A stretch of DNA of 37,791 nt from an uncultured bacterium. Its GTDB lineage: Bacteria; Bacteroidota; Bacteroidia; Sphingobacteriales; Sphingobacteriaceae. The translations under genes and the position numbers were made by a program. Positions 8,822 through 16,818 of the stretch are shown here, piece after piece; the stretch's first letter is position 1; the number at the start of each line of letters is the position of its first letter. Location: positions 1-37,791 of the forward strand of contig CAJBBN010000138.1 of NCBI GenBank assembly GCA_903951325.1, given 5' to 3'. Below the pieces are notes generated by a model. That model saw nothing but the letters and a program-made list of their open reading frames with translations, did no database searches and was not told the DNA's origin.

Positions 8822-8986
8822 TTATTTTTTTGATTTTTGTTCTACTAATTCATCGTCAAATAGCATTCTTACAGAAGGAGTATAATCGTCGTCATATTGT
8901 CCGTCATTAACGGACCAGAAAAAGAAAATCAAAAAGCCGATTGCGACTAATAAACTGATACCAATTAAGAGAACTAATACTGCCAT
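8822..8986 (-). CDS. ccoS: cbb3 oxidase maturation protein CcoS
   Basis: This is a 54-residue ORF beginning MAVLVLLIGISLLVAIGFL, a single transmembrane helix, followed by FFFWSVNDGQYDD and an acidic/basic tail ending EQKSKK. The W-x3-DGQ-[YF]-D-D segment just after the helix is the CcoS signature. CcoS is needed to insert haem and copper cofactors into the cbb3 catalytic subunit. The ATG at 8984-8986 is the only reasonable start. It is the first gene of the cco operon, 8 nt before ccoNO, with an FNR-type palindrome centred 54 bp upstream of its start. Some gene callers could miss it because of its length. Confidence 0.9.
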   Translation of the reverse strand: MAVLVLLIGISLLVAIGFLIFFFWSVNDGQYDDDYTPSVRMLFDDELVEQKSKK

Positions 8987-9030
8987 ATGCTATTCTTCAG
9001 CTGTAAAGAAACGCGATATATTTTCCAAAA

Positions 9031-9050
9031 AATATGACATAAATCATATT
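9031..9050. promoter_or_regulatory. FNR/CRP-type operator between ccoS and the truncated haemoglobin
   Basis: AATATGA-N6-TCATATT is a perfect 7-bp inverted repeat with a 6-nt spacer (CATAAA), the TGA-N6-TCA layout of Crp/Fnr-family operators. It lies in the 128-bp divergent region between ccoS and the globin. Its centre is 37.5 bp from the last base of GATATTTG on the plus strand, and 36.5 bp from a weaker TTTCTTTA on the minus strand, so it could serve both directions. The same motif occurs at 11954-11977 and 20314-20327. Confidence 0.72.
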
Positions 9051-9070
9051 ATAAATTAGATTTTATGTAT

Positions 9071-9078
9071 GATATTTG
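9071..9078 (+). promoter_or_regulatory. -7 box of the truncated haemoglobin gene
   Basis: GATATTTG differs from TAnnTTTG at one position. It predicts a start near 9082 and places the upstream palindrome at about -41.5, the class II activator position. The leader would be about 33 nt. Confidence 0.45.
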
Positions 9079-9114
9079 TAGGTAGATAAAAACTATCTAT
9101 TTGAAAATCAGCTG

Positions 9115-9525
9115 ATGAAAAAGGAAATTGAGGATATAGGGGATATTGAGCGATTGGTAAGCCTCTTCTACGACAAGGTAAATCAAGACGATTTATTGAG
9201 TGAGGTTTTTAATGTTCATGCAAAAACAGATTGGGAAAGCCATTTGCCAAAAATGGTACGGTTTTGGTCTGGAATACTATTAGACACTAGCGATTATAGA
9301 GGCCGACCTTTTGAAGCACACGCCAAACAATCTGAACATATTACTCCCGAACATTTTAAAAGTTGGATAGCTTTATTTAAAGAAACTATTTCCGAAAATT
9401 TTGAAGGCGAAAAAGCTGCTTTAGCTATTCAGCGTGCAGAAAGTATTGGTGATATTTTTCAATACAAATTAGACTTTATGAGATTAAACAAAGAGGCTAC
9501 AGACCCAAGTTTAGATAAATTATAA
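9115..9525 (+). CDS. Group III truncated haemoglobin
   Basis: A 136-residue 2-over-2 globin of the TrHb3 (class P/III) type. The block FWSGILLDTSDYRGRPFEAH (50-69) and the following F-x2-W-x3-F (FKSWIALF, 81-88) are typical, with H69 as the likely proximal haem ligand. Group III globins are poorly characterised; proposed roles are NO or peroxide handling and oxygen delivery under microaerobic conditions. It is divergent from ccoS across a shared FNR-like palindrome, which fits co-regulation with cbb3 oxidase. The 3' end overlaps the convergent ccoI end by 6 bp: TTATAA carries both stop codons. The family call is firm and the physiology is inferred. Confidence 0.9.
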   Translation: MKKEIEDIGDIERLVSLFYDKVNQDDLLSEVFNVHAKTDWESHLPKMVRFWSGILLDTSDYRGRPFEAHAKQSEHITPEHFKSWIALFKETISENFEGEKAALAIQRAESIGDIFQYKLDFMRLNKEATDPSLDKL

Positions 9526-11925
9526 ATTTATTTTTGCAGAAATAGCAGTTGCAATTGTAGTAAATAATACAATGGAGATAGAACTGATGGGCATTAATAT
9601 AGCTGCAATTACCGGCGATAGATTTCCTTGCACTGCATAAAATAATCCAACAGTATTATACAATAAAGAAATCACAAAACTTATCACTATAATTTTTTTA
9701 CTCGTTTTAGCAAATTGGATAAATCGATCTAAATTACCAAATGATTTTCCATCCATGATGATGTCACTCGCTGGAGAGAAATAATTAGCTTGGTCGGTAA
9801 TGGCAATGCCGACATCGCTCTGCCTCAATGCTCCTGCATCATTTAAGCCATCACCTACCATCATTACTACCTTTCCTTTTGCTTGGAGCGTTTCTATTTT
9901 ATGTAATTTATCTGATGGGCTTTGTTTGAAATATAAAGGAGTAGTATCTCCTAACATAAATTGTAAGGTGTTACGCTCCGCATCATGATCGCCAGATAAA
10001 ACCATTAACTCAAATTTATTTTTTAGCCGCGCTATTAAACTTGCAAAACCATTTCGATAAACATGCTTTATAGAAAAATAACCTTTAATAGTATTATTTA
10101 ATTCAATATAAACGATACTTTCTTTTAATATTCCATCTTGAATTGCCCCTAAAATGAATTGTTCGGAACCCACTCTAATTTTAAAATGCGGATAACTTGC
10201 TATCATTCCCTTGCCTGGTATTTCTTCAAAAGTAGTTAGTTCAATACTTGAATCATTTTTAATAAAATCATAAATTCTTTTGCTTAATGGATGTGCAGAA
10301 TTCTTAAATAACACTTTTAGTAATTCATTTTCTTGAGCAGAAAGCGGCGCTCCTTTATACACTACATCAGCAAATTTAGCTTCTGTAATGGTGCCTGTTT
10401 TATCAAAAACAATGACATTTATTTTAGCTAGTTTTTCTAAAATACTCGCATTTTTAAGATAAAAAGCTTTTTTCCCTAATTGTCTAATACTGTTACCGTG
10501 GGTAAAAGTTGCAGCCAAAAGCAATGCACATGGGCATGCAATAATGAGCGTTGTTGTTAAAGCATTGATGGCGCGGGATAAGTCTTGTGGTAACCAATAA
10601 AAAAATGCGGCAGCTGTGATGGCAAATAAAACTAGGGTAAAATATTTACTAATGGTTTGCACAAAGGTATATTGTTGCGTTTCTCTTTCTTGAAAAACTT
10701 CTTTATTCCATAATTTAGTTAAATAACTTTGCGAAACTGTTTTTAAAACTTCTAAAGACAAAGATCCGCCAACTTGTTTTCCACCTGCATATAACAATTC
10801 ACCTCTATTCTTTTCGACAGGCTCTGCTTCACCAGTTACAAAACTATAATCAATTTTTCCGGCACCCTTTAGGAGCATGGCATCTACAGGAATTAATTCG
10901 TTATTCCTAACCAGAATATGATCTCCTTTTTTTAATTTATTAACAGGAATTGTTTCTTCGATTCCTTTATTAATTTTAATGATGGACAAAGGGAAAAAAG
11001 ATTTATAATCTCTATCAAAAGAAAGTGTTTCGTATGTTCTATCTTGAAAATAACGACCAATGAGCATAAAAAATACAATACCGGTCATGGAGTCGAAATA
11101 GCCAGCCCCATTGCCATAGAACAATTCATAGACACTTCGACCAAATGTTATTAGAATAGCCAATGCAATTGGCAAATCGATATTTAAATAGCCTTTTAAC
11201 AAACCCTTAATGCCTGTAATAAAAAATTCTGATGCGGCATAAAATAAAACTGGCAAAGAAAGCGCCATAGAGATATAGCCAAAATAAAACTTTAGATTTT
11301 CTTGATCGAAATAGTTTCCTAAAGAAAAATATTCTGGAAAGCTAAGCATCATAATATTGCCAAAAGCAAAACCCGCTAAACCAATTTTAAATAATCTTTT
11401 CCGATTAATAAGATTAGGCTTATTACCTTCTGCGCTTGCTAAACTAATGTGTGGTTCATAACCTATTTCGGCCATTAAAGAAGCGATTGCGGCTAAAGAT
11501 GTTTCCGATTCTTTAAATGAGATAGCTACTTCTTTTCGGGGAAAATTAACAACAGATTGTATTACGCCAGCATTTAGGCGATGCATATTTTCTAATAAAT
11601 AAACGCATGAGCTACAGTGCATGGTAGGCACATGAAAGGTAATGTGCGTTTCTATACCATTACTAAAAGTAATGAGCGATGCTTTTAAATCTGCATCTTC
11701 TAGGTATTGATAGCCATCATGTTTTTTTTGAAACCTACTGATGCCTGGATTTTGATCTAAAGTATAATAGCTGCATAAATTATTTTCAGATAATAATTCA
11801 TATACCAAACTACAGCCTTCGCAGCAAAATGGTTTTTCATCAAAAGTCACTAAATGAGATTCGCAATCCTCTCCGCAATGATAACAGATTTGATTGGCAG
11901 TGATTTCGGCACTATTTTTTTGCAT
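9520..11925 (-). CDS. ccoI: Copper-translocating P1B-type ATPase CcoI/FixI
   Basis: This heavy-metal P-type ATPase has an N-terminal cysteine-rich metal-binding domain (C14, C17, C21, C34, C35, C38), an HMA domain with MHCSSC (C104/C107), eight predicted helices with the Cu-type CPC motif (464-466), DKTGT with the phosphorylated D508, an HP motif (HPLSKR) and GDGLNDAGAL. With the N-terminal ATPase-cat_bd-like domain and cco neighbours this fits CcoI, which moves Cu(I) towards the periplasm for cbb3 assembly. I prefer the ATG at 11925: the upstream in-frame start at 11931 is a TTG inside the promoter. An exact TAAATTTG box ends 4 nt before the ATG, so the mRNA may be leaderless. An FNR-like palindrome is centred 40 bp upstream. 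Confidence 0.95.
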   Translation of the reverse strand: MQKNSAEITANQICYHCGEDCESHLVTFDEKPFCCEGCSLVYELLSENNLCSYYTLDQNPGISRFQKKHDGYQYLEDADLKASLITFSNGIETHITFHVPTMHCSSCVYLLENMHRLNAGVIQSVVNFPRKEVAISFKESETSLAAIASLMAEIGYEPHISLASAEGNKPNLINRKRLFKIGLAGFAFGNIMMLSFPEYFSLGNYFDQENLKFYFGYISMALSLPVLFYAASEFFITGIKGLLKGYLNIDLPIALAILITFGRSVYELFYGNGAGYFDSMTGIVFFMLIGRYFQDRTYETLSFDRDYKSFFPLSIIKINKGIEETIPVNKLKKGDHILVRNNELIPVDAMLLKGAGKIDYSFVTGEAEPVEKNRGELLYAGGKQVGGSLSLEVLKTVSQSYLTKLWNKEVFQERETQQYTFVQTISKYFTLVLFAITAAAFFYWLPQDLSRAINALTTTLIIACPCALLLAATFTHGNSIRQLGKKAFYLKNASILEKLAKINVIVFDKTGTITEAKFADVVYKGAPLSAQENELLKVLFKNSAHPLSKRIYDFIKNDSSIELTTFEEIPGKGMIASYPHFKIRVGSEQFILGAIQDGILKESIVYIELNNTIKGYFSIKHVYRNGFASLIARLKNKFELMVLSGDHDAERNTLQFMLGDTTPLYFKQSPSDKLHKIETLQAKGKVVMMVGDGLNDAGALRQSDVGIAITDQANYFSPASDIIMDGKSFGNLDRFIQFAKTSKKIIVISFVISLLYNTVGLFYAVQGNLSPVIAAILMPISSISIVLFTTIATAISAKINL

Positions 11926-11928
11926 ATG

Positions 11929-11936
11929 CAAATTTA
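11929..11936 (-). promoter_or_regulatory. -7 box of ccoI
   Basis: Read on the minus strand this is TAAATTTG, an exact TAnnTTTG match. Transcription would begin at or next to the ccoI ATG (11925), giving a leaderless or near-leaderless mRNA. The palindrome centre is 36.5 bp from its last base. Confidence 0.55.
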
Positions 11937-11953
11937 ATTAGTCACCGTAATTG

Positions 11954-11977
11954 AAAATATGACAAATGTCATATTTT
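11954..11977. promoter_or_regulatory. FNR/CRP-type operator upstream of ccoI
   Basis: A perfect inverted repeat with 11-bp arms (AAAATATGACA and its complement) around a central AA; the core is TGACAAATGTCA. It lies just beyond the stop of the FNR-type gene (11987) and 36.5 bp from the ccoI -7 box. It is the strongest of three copies of the motif. On RNA it could also fold as a weak AT-rich hairpin ending the regulator's transcript, but the T run is short. Confidence 0.78.
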
Positions 11978-11986
11978 GAAGCATAG

Positions 11987-12700
11987 TTAATCGTGAATAT
12001 TTGCTACTTTTAACAAGCCTGGAATATCAATGATTTGAATTTTTCTGCCCTCGAAAGATACTAGCTTCTTTGATTTAAATTCGGACAGTAAACGGATTGC
12101 AGTTTCTGTTGCAGTTCCAACTAAAGTAGCAATCTCTTCTCTAGAAAGGCTTACAGACATAGTAATCCCGTCTGGTTCTAGACCATACATTTCTTTTAAG
12201 AAAAGTAAAGATTCTGCCATTCGCTCTCTTACCGGTTTTTGTGCTAGGTGTAAAATAGACTCTTCTGCATGCTTTAAATTACTTGACAATAATTTAATGA
12301 GTTGAATAGAAAAATTTGAATCTTTTTCTATGAGGGATAAAATTACATTTTTAGGAATAAAACAAATAGAAGTGGTATCTATTGCGGTTGCCGAACTCGA
12401 ATATTTTTCGCCGGCAAGCATGGCCCTGTAACCAACTATATCACCTTCTTTTGCAAATCGAACAATTTGCTCTCTACCTTCATCTCCCATTTGGTGAATT
12501 TTTATTTTGCCAGTATTTACACAAAATATACCATGAGGATAGGCGCCTTCTGCAAATAATTGTTGCCCTTTTTCTAATGATTGGCACCATTTATTTTCAT
12601 TAATTATCTTTACTTCATCTGGTGCAATTTGACAGAAAATAGACTTATAACGAGCATGGCAATGTTCGCAATCGTGTTGTATATCTTCTTTTTTAGACAT
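11987..12700 (-). CDS. fnr: FNR-type Crp/Fnr-family transcriptional regulator
   Basis: A 237-residue regulator with a cyclic-nucleotide-type sensory domain (about 38-125), a dimer helix and a winged HTH (about 155-225). Cysteines C11, C14, C23 and C113 lie where E. coli FNR holds its oxygen-labile 4Fe-4S cluster (C-x2-C...C near the N-terminus; C122 equivalent in SICFIPK), with C39 and C60 extra. The spacing to the third cysteine is 8 residues rather than 5. The recognition helix TATETAIRLL keeps E199 and R203, the FNR Glu209/Arg213 equivalents that read the GA of half-sites. I chose the ATG at 12700: the 29 residues upstream in frame look non-coding. It is probably an oxygen (possibly NO) sensor acting on the TGA-N6-TCA sites in this window. 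Confidence 0.88.
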   Translation of the reverse strand: MSKKEDIQHDCEHCHARYKSIFCQIAPDEVKIINENKWCQSLEKGQQLFAEGAYPHGIFCVNTGKIKIHQMGDEGREQIVRFAKEGDIVGYRAMLAGEKYSSSATAIDTTSICFIPKNVILSLIEKDSNFSIQLIKLLSSNLKHAEESILHLAQKPVRERMAESLLFLKEMYGLEPDGITMSVSLSREEIATLVGTATETAIRLLSEFKSKKLVSFEGRKIQIIDIPGLLKVANIHD

Positions 12701-12825
12701 GGTTTTTTGGAATAAAACTAAATTTAACAAAAAAAATAAGGTTATCAGATAAAAAAAAGGCTGAAAATTGATAAATGCCCCTAACAACCTTTTAAGGGTA
12801 ACAAATAATATTTGATTCTTTGATA

Positions 12826-14424
12826 TTAATTGATGATTATTTTTTTATGATACATTTCGTTACCAGATTTAACTTTTACAATATAGGTTCCTTTACCCAA
12901 TTCGCCCAAGGCTAGCGAACCTTGTGATGCCTTATCTTGATAAAGTAATTTACCAAGCATATCGTAAATATATACTTCGTATAAATTTACATTTCCTTGT
13001 TTTCCGGTAAATAAAATTTCAAAATTACCCTTACTAGGATTTGGGAAAATCACTAATTCTTTATTTTCAATTGTATTATTTTCGACTGAAGTTGAAATGG
13101 TACATTGCTTGAAACCATTATAAGTATTGGTGGTTACCCCACCAGTTGGGGAAGTGTATTTAAAAGTATATACACCATTGGTACTCCATTCGTATTCAAC
13201 CAAATAAGTTAAGCCCGCTAAAGTATAAGTTAAAGCATATCCATTTTGATTGGCATTAGCTACCAAGTTTGTAATCACCGCGCCTTTTAAAGGCGCGCCA
13301 GCTGGTCTAATAGAAGAAGCTTTTGATTGAGGAACAATTTGCAAATCTGCATCTTCTGTTACACTACCAACCATATTACCAATCATGTATGGCGCGGTTG
13401 CAGTTCCATGATAATGATAAACTCCATTGCTTGCATAATGACCATGATTTGCATCTAAGCTTTTCATATTTGATCCATCTGGTTCTAAGGTACCGTATAC
13501 CGCAAAACCATCAAGTGCATAAGCTATTGGATATGTTAAAGGAGAAGTGCTATATAAATGTAGTGGCGCAGTATGGTAATGGTAATCGTCTGCTCTGCCG
13601 CAATGACCGCCCCAATAATCTAATTGCCCATCTAAAAATGCATCGACACCAGTATTAGTATAAGGGTTAAATATAGCAACTCCATTTACGGCAATAGCTA
13701 CTGCACCTTTTAAAAAATGAAACTGGTTTACTGGAACTGGGTTTGCTGCAATTGATGGGTTCAAAGGTATACTCCAGGCATTAGTGCCAATATAACATTG
13801 AGGAATTGGAAATTGTTGCTGCCAACCTGTAATGCCTGTCATCATTCCATGTGATGGAATTCCTTTAGACTCCACCCTAAAATAAGTTGAATCCCAAAAT
13901 GTATTGACTGCTGGTTTGTAAAAAGTAAAAGCAGAATCTATGGTAAGCGGATTGGTTATTGTTTGAAAAGTTCTGATGGCCTTAGCCGTAAATCCTAAAA
14001 AGGAAACAATCATTAGGCAAACTAAAACTGGAATTATTTTGCTGTATTTATGCTTCTGTTGTAAATATATAAGCAAGAAGGTTAAGCTTAAAAAAAGAAT
14101 TAAAAATGGGTAAAAATTTGACTTTTCTTCATTAGCATTAGCGCTGTAGCTCCTTCTAGTATTCAGTTTCAATATATTGCTTGTTTTTTGTGCAATAAAC
14201 TGTTGGTTAGCAATCGAGAAGCTTTTTAAAGGGAAATGGGAGATTGTTCCATTTGAGTTTTCTAAGTAAACTTGCGTTCCTTTCAACATTAAAAATGAAC
14301 CTTGCACGCTTTCTCCTGAAACAGTCCAATGCTGATCAGGTCTATGTGGAAGATTTAAATCGTGCGCAGTTAAATTGTTTTGAAAACTTAACAAAAGGCA
14401 AAAGATGAATACAATTTTTCTCAT
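12826..14424 (-). CDS. YHYH-domain protein with two internal membrane helices and a T9SS sorting tail
   Basis: A 532-residue protein with several modules. A signal peptide (1-20) precedes a small domain at about 27-78 (HWTVSGE...HFPLKSFS) resembling SHD1. Two hydrophobic helices follow (about 104-121 and 129-150). The YHYH domain (about 185-370) has YHYH at 281-284 and 336-339 plus GGHCGRADD just before the first. The C-terminal 80 residues are a T9SS type A sorting domain with FPNPSKGNF. Membrane helices in a T9SS cargo are unexpected. The ATG overlaps the preceding stop (TAATG), so translation is probably coupled. It is the last gene of the MbnP/MbnH/YHYH operon. The function of YHYH domains is unknown; the histidines suggest metal binding. 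Confidence 0.82.
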   Translation of the reverse strand: MRKIVFIFCLLLSFQNNLTAHDLNLPHRPDQHWTVSGESVQGSFLMLKGTQVYLENSNGTISHFPLKSFSIANQQFIAQKTSNILKLNTRRSYSANANEEKSNFYPFLILFLSLTFLLIYLQQKHKYSKIIPVLVCLMIVSFLGFTAKAIRTFQTITNPLTIDSAFTFYKPAVNTFWDSTYFRVESKGIPSHGMMTGITGWQQQFPIPQCYIGTNAWSIPLNPSIAANPVPVNQFHFLKGAVAIAVNGVAIFNPYTNTGVDAFLDGQLDYWGGHCGRADDYHYHTAPLHLYSTSPLTYPIAYALDGFAVYGTLEPDGSNMKSLDANHGHYASNGVYHYHGTATAPYMIGNMVGSVTEDADLQIVPQSKASSIRPAGAPLKGAVITNLVANANQNGYALTYTLAGLTYLVEYEWSTNGVYTFKYTSPTGGVTTNTYNGFKQCTISTSVENNTIENKELVIFPNPSKGNFEILFTGKQGNVNLYEVYIYDMLGKLLYQDKASQGSLALGELGKGTYIVKVKSGNEMYHKKIIIN

Positions 14425-15770
14425 TAATGGCTTATTTTAATTTTTTCGATTTTACTGAAATTTTTACCCATCACTTTTATAAAATAAAAACCATCGTATA
14501 ATTTTCTGACATCAAAATAAGTAATCGTACTACCTTGTACTATTTTATCTGATTGAATAATTTTACCTTGAAGGTCTATTAATTCCAATTGCACGTCTTC
14601 GTTTTGTAAACCACCTAATTGAATGGCTACAAATTCTGTTGCAGGATTGGGCGATACAATGATGCTAGTTTTGATAGTATTGGCTATACCGGTGCTTGGC
14701 GAATAAGTAGTAACGGGCTCTGCAATGGTCGTTACTTTAGCCACTACCCTGCTTCCATAAAACGTAGGGCCAACTATATACGGATAAGCGGAGTTCCAAT
14801 TTTGATCTACTGTTGCGAAATAACAATAAGTGCCATTTGGGAATTCGGGGGTAATACAAAAACGGCCATTGTGTATATCTAAATAATCCGAATTGCTATC
14901 TAAAACAAATTCATAATCTTCTTTGAAATAACCTAATGGATAAGTTGTACTTACCGGAGGTCCAGCTGTAACAGTTGTTCCGTTTGCATATTGCGTACGC
15001 GTACTTATATTTCTGTATTGATAACTTGATTTCATCCTAACAATTCCACCAGTGCCATCCAAATTTTTATATCCATAAGCTCCATAAATTGGAAAGCCAT
15101 CGTAGGCAAAACCAATAAGTGGAGCATGCACATTGCTATCAATTAAATATAATCCATCGGCAACATATAAATTGCAAATGGTAGAAATTACAGAAAGGTC
15201 TAGGCTAAATGCACTCGGATTTTGATGGTGATGATAATTACCCATTGCTGGATGGCCTTTCGCACAATCAAAACCTATGCGCTCTGCAACAACAGCATCT
15301 CTATTCCAAACATTATCGCCCATGCCCCCAAGTGGCCCGCCTGCAAGTGCTCCAGTCGAAGATTTCCAAGATACACCATCTCTATAATCAAACAAAGCAA
15401 CTCCGTTAATAAATAAACCAATATTATTCGGAGTTGTGTTTACCGGATTTCCTGTATTTTTTACTGGATTCAATGGGAGTTTGAAAATAGCATTTTGACT
15501 GGTTGCAAGCGATGGATTACCATCTAAAAAAGGACCAGTTATATAAGATGGAATACCATTCGTTGCCACATAAACATTGGCAGTCGAATACTTTACACTC
15601 AATACATTTGCTAAGGTATTGTCGTTAATAGGTATGTAATTATTTTTCACATAATGTCTGCCCATAATACCAGTTGTATTTTGCAACCAGTTTAAAATTA
15701 CAGGATTAGTTTGGGCAAATGCACTGTGCAAGCCAACTATTAAAATTGATGTTAATACTATTTTTTTCAT
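14424..15770 (-). CDS. Secreted YHYH-domain protein with T9SS sorting tail
   Basis: This is a 448-residue exported protein. A signal peptide (MKKIVLTSILIVGLHSAFAQ) precedes a YHYH-type domain that fills about 40-345. Its features are GLFINGVALFDYRDG, the histidine cluster GNYHHHQN (YHHH at 179-182), GFAYDGFPIYGAYGY, and a block HNGRFCITPEFPNGTYCYF ending with PYIVGPTFYG. The last 80 residues form a T9SS sorting domain (VSPNPATEFVAI). It is therefore expected outside the cell or on its surface. It starts 16 nt after the dihaem protein gene and overlaps the next YHYH gene by one base. It differs from its neighbour in lacking internal membrane helices and the second YHYH. No enzymatic function is known to me. 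Confidence 0.83.
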   Translation of the reverse strand: MKKIVLTSILIVGLHSAFAQTNPVILNWLQNTTGIMGRHYVKNNYIPINDNTLANVLSVKYSTANVYVATNGIPSYITGPFLDGNPSLATSQNAIFKLPLNPVKNTGNPVNTTPNNIGLFINGVALFDYRDGVSWKSSTGALAGGPLGGMGDNVWNRDAVVAERIGFDCAKGHPAMGNYHHHQNPSAFSLDLSVISTICNLYVADGLYLIDSNVHAPLIGFAYDGFPIYGAYGYKNLDGTGGIVRMKSSYQYRNISTRTQYANGTTVTAGPPVSTTYPLGYFKEDYEFVLDSNSDYLDIHNGRFCITPEFPNGTYCYFATVDQNWNSAYPYIVGPTFYGSRVVAKVTTIAEPVTTYSPSTGIANTIKTSIIVSPNPATEFVAIQLGGLQNEDVQLELIDLQGKIIQSDKIVQGSTITYFDVRKLYDGFYFIKVMGKNFSKIEKIKISH

Positions 15771-15786
15771 GCTATTTAGACGCGGT

Positions 15787-16818
15787 TTATTCGTTTTTCC
15801 TTCGATTCAATAACAATAATTCTTTCGGAAAAGCCAATGCAGGATTAAACAAGAATTTTTGATCGGTAAGGGTAAGCAAAAAAGCCGTTAAATCTACCTT
15901 TTCCGCTTTATTTAACTTAATCTTAATACGCGTATGATTGCTTGTAAGAAGTTCAATATTTTCGTAATGATGAAGCACCTCCTGCAATTTACGCACACGG
16001 CCATCGTGCATATAAGGAAATGTAAAGGCAATATTTCTAAGGGTAGGTACTTTAAAACAGATGGAATCTTTTGCACTTTGCGTAATGCGCATGCGCCCCA
16101 TGTCTTTTAAATTTGAATCGATAGGTAAATTATTTTGCTCAAATTTTAAATTGGTAAATAGCGGCTCAGTATGACATGTTGCGCAATTTTTTTTAAAAAT
16201 ATGGTAGCCTTTTTTTTCTTGTGCAGTAAAAGTAGCACTCCCGTTTTTCACACTATCATATTTAGCGCTTGCAGAAACCATTTGCAATAAAAACTGTGTG
16301 ATTGATTTTAAAAAACGATCTGTAGAAATTATCTCATCGCCATAGGCTTGTTTAAATAAATTTTTATAAAAAACGCTGCGATTTAACTTTTCTAAAACAT
16401 GATTTAAATTCTCATCCATTTCTAGGTGATTGGTAAGGGGAGCTAAGGCTTGCATCTCTAAATTATTAATTGCTCCATCCCACATAAAATTTTCGTGCCA
16501 TGCTAAATTCATAAGCCCAGGTGCATTCCGAAAGCCAATACGATCGGCTATTCCATGGCTTAAGGCATGGTCGACATGCGTAAATGCGGTATAATTACTA
16601 TGACAACTTGCGCAAGAAATACTACTGTCTTTAGATAATATGGGATCGTAAAATAAAGCGCGACCAATATTTATTTTATTTGAATCAAAAGGGTTATTTT
16701 TAAAATTATATTTTGGTTTTGGGAAATTTTCTGGTTTTTTAAACTCAGTTTCGGAAGGCGAAATAAATGCAATAGAAAAAACCGATAATAAAATAAAAAA
16801 AACAACGCCCTTATTCAT
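15787..16818 (-). CDS. MbnH/MauG-like dihaem cytochrome c peroxidase family protein
   Basis: A 343-residue periplasmic protein with an N-terminal signal (about 1-20) and two c-haem sites, CASCH (69-73) and CATCH (212-216), in the bacterial CcP/MauG fold. Other conserved stretches are IGRALFYDPILS, RNAPGLMNLAW, FMWDGA, KVPTLRNIAFTFPYMHDGR (257-274) and a C-terminal DLTAFLLTLTD. The plain call is cytochrome c peroxidase. Overlap by 8 nt with an MbnP-family gene points to MbnH, a dihaem enzyme that oxidises a tryptophan on MbnP to kynurenine in methanotrophs. Residues separating MauG, MbnH and peroxidases cannot be settled by eye. Confidence 0.87.
   Translation of the reverse strand: MNKGVVFFILLSVFSIAFISPSETEFKKPENFPKPKYNFKNNPFDSNKINIGRALFYDPILSKDSSISCASCHSNYTAFTHVDHALSHGIADRIGFRNAPGLMNLAWHENFMWDGAINNLEMQALAPLTNHLEMDENLNHVLEKLNRSVFYKNLFKQAYGDEIISTDRFLKSITQFLLQMVSASAKYDSVKNGSATFTAQEKKGYHIFKKNCATCHTEPLFTNLKFEQNNLPIDSNLKDMGRMRITQSAKDSICFKVPTLRNIAFTFPYMHDGRVRKLQEVLHHYENIELLTSNHTRIKIKLNKAEKVDLTAFLLTLTDQKFLFNPALAFPKELLLLNRRKNE

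Noticed and set aside
11954-11977. Palindrome before ccoI as a terminator of the regulator gene
   Set aside because: The stem is AT-rich and followed by only four T residues. The same core occurs at 20314-20327 in an upstream promoter position, so an operator is the better reading.
12701-12787. 29-residue N-terminal extension of the FNR-type regulator
   Set aside because: It is hydrophobic and Phe/Leu-rich, unlike any FNR N-terminus. The ATG at 12700 puts the cysteine motif at the usual distance from the start.
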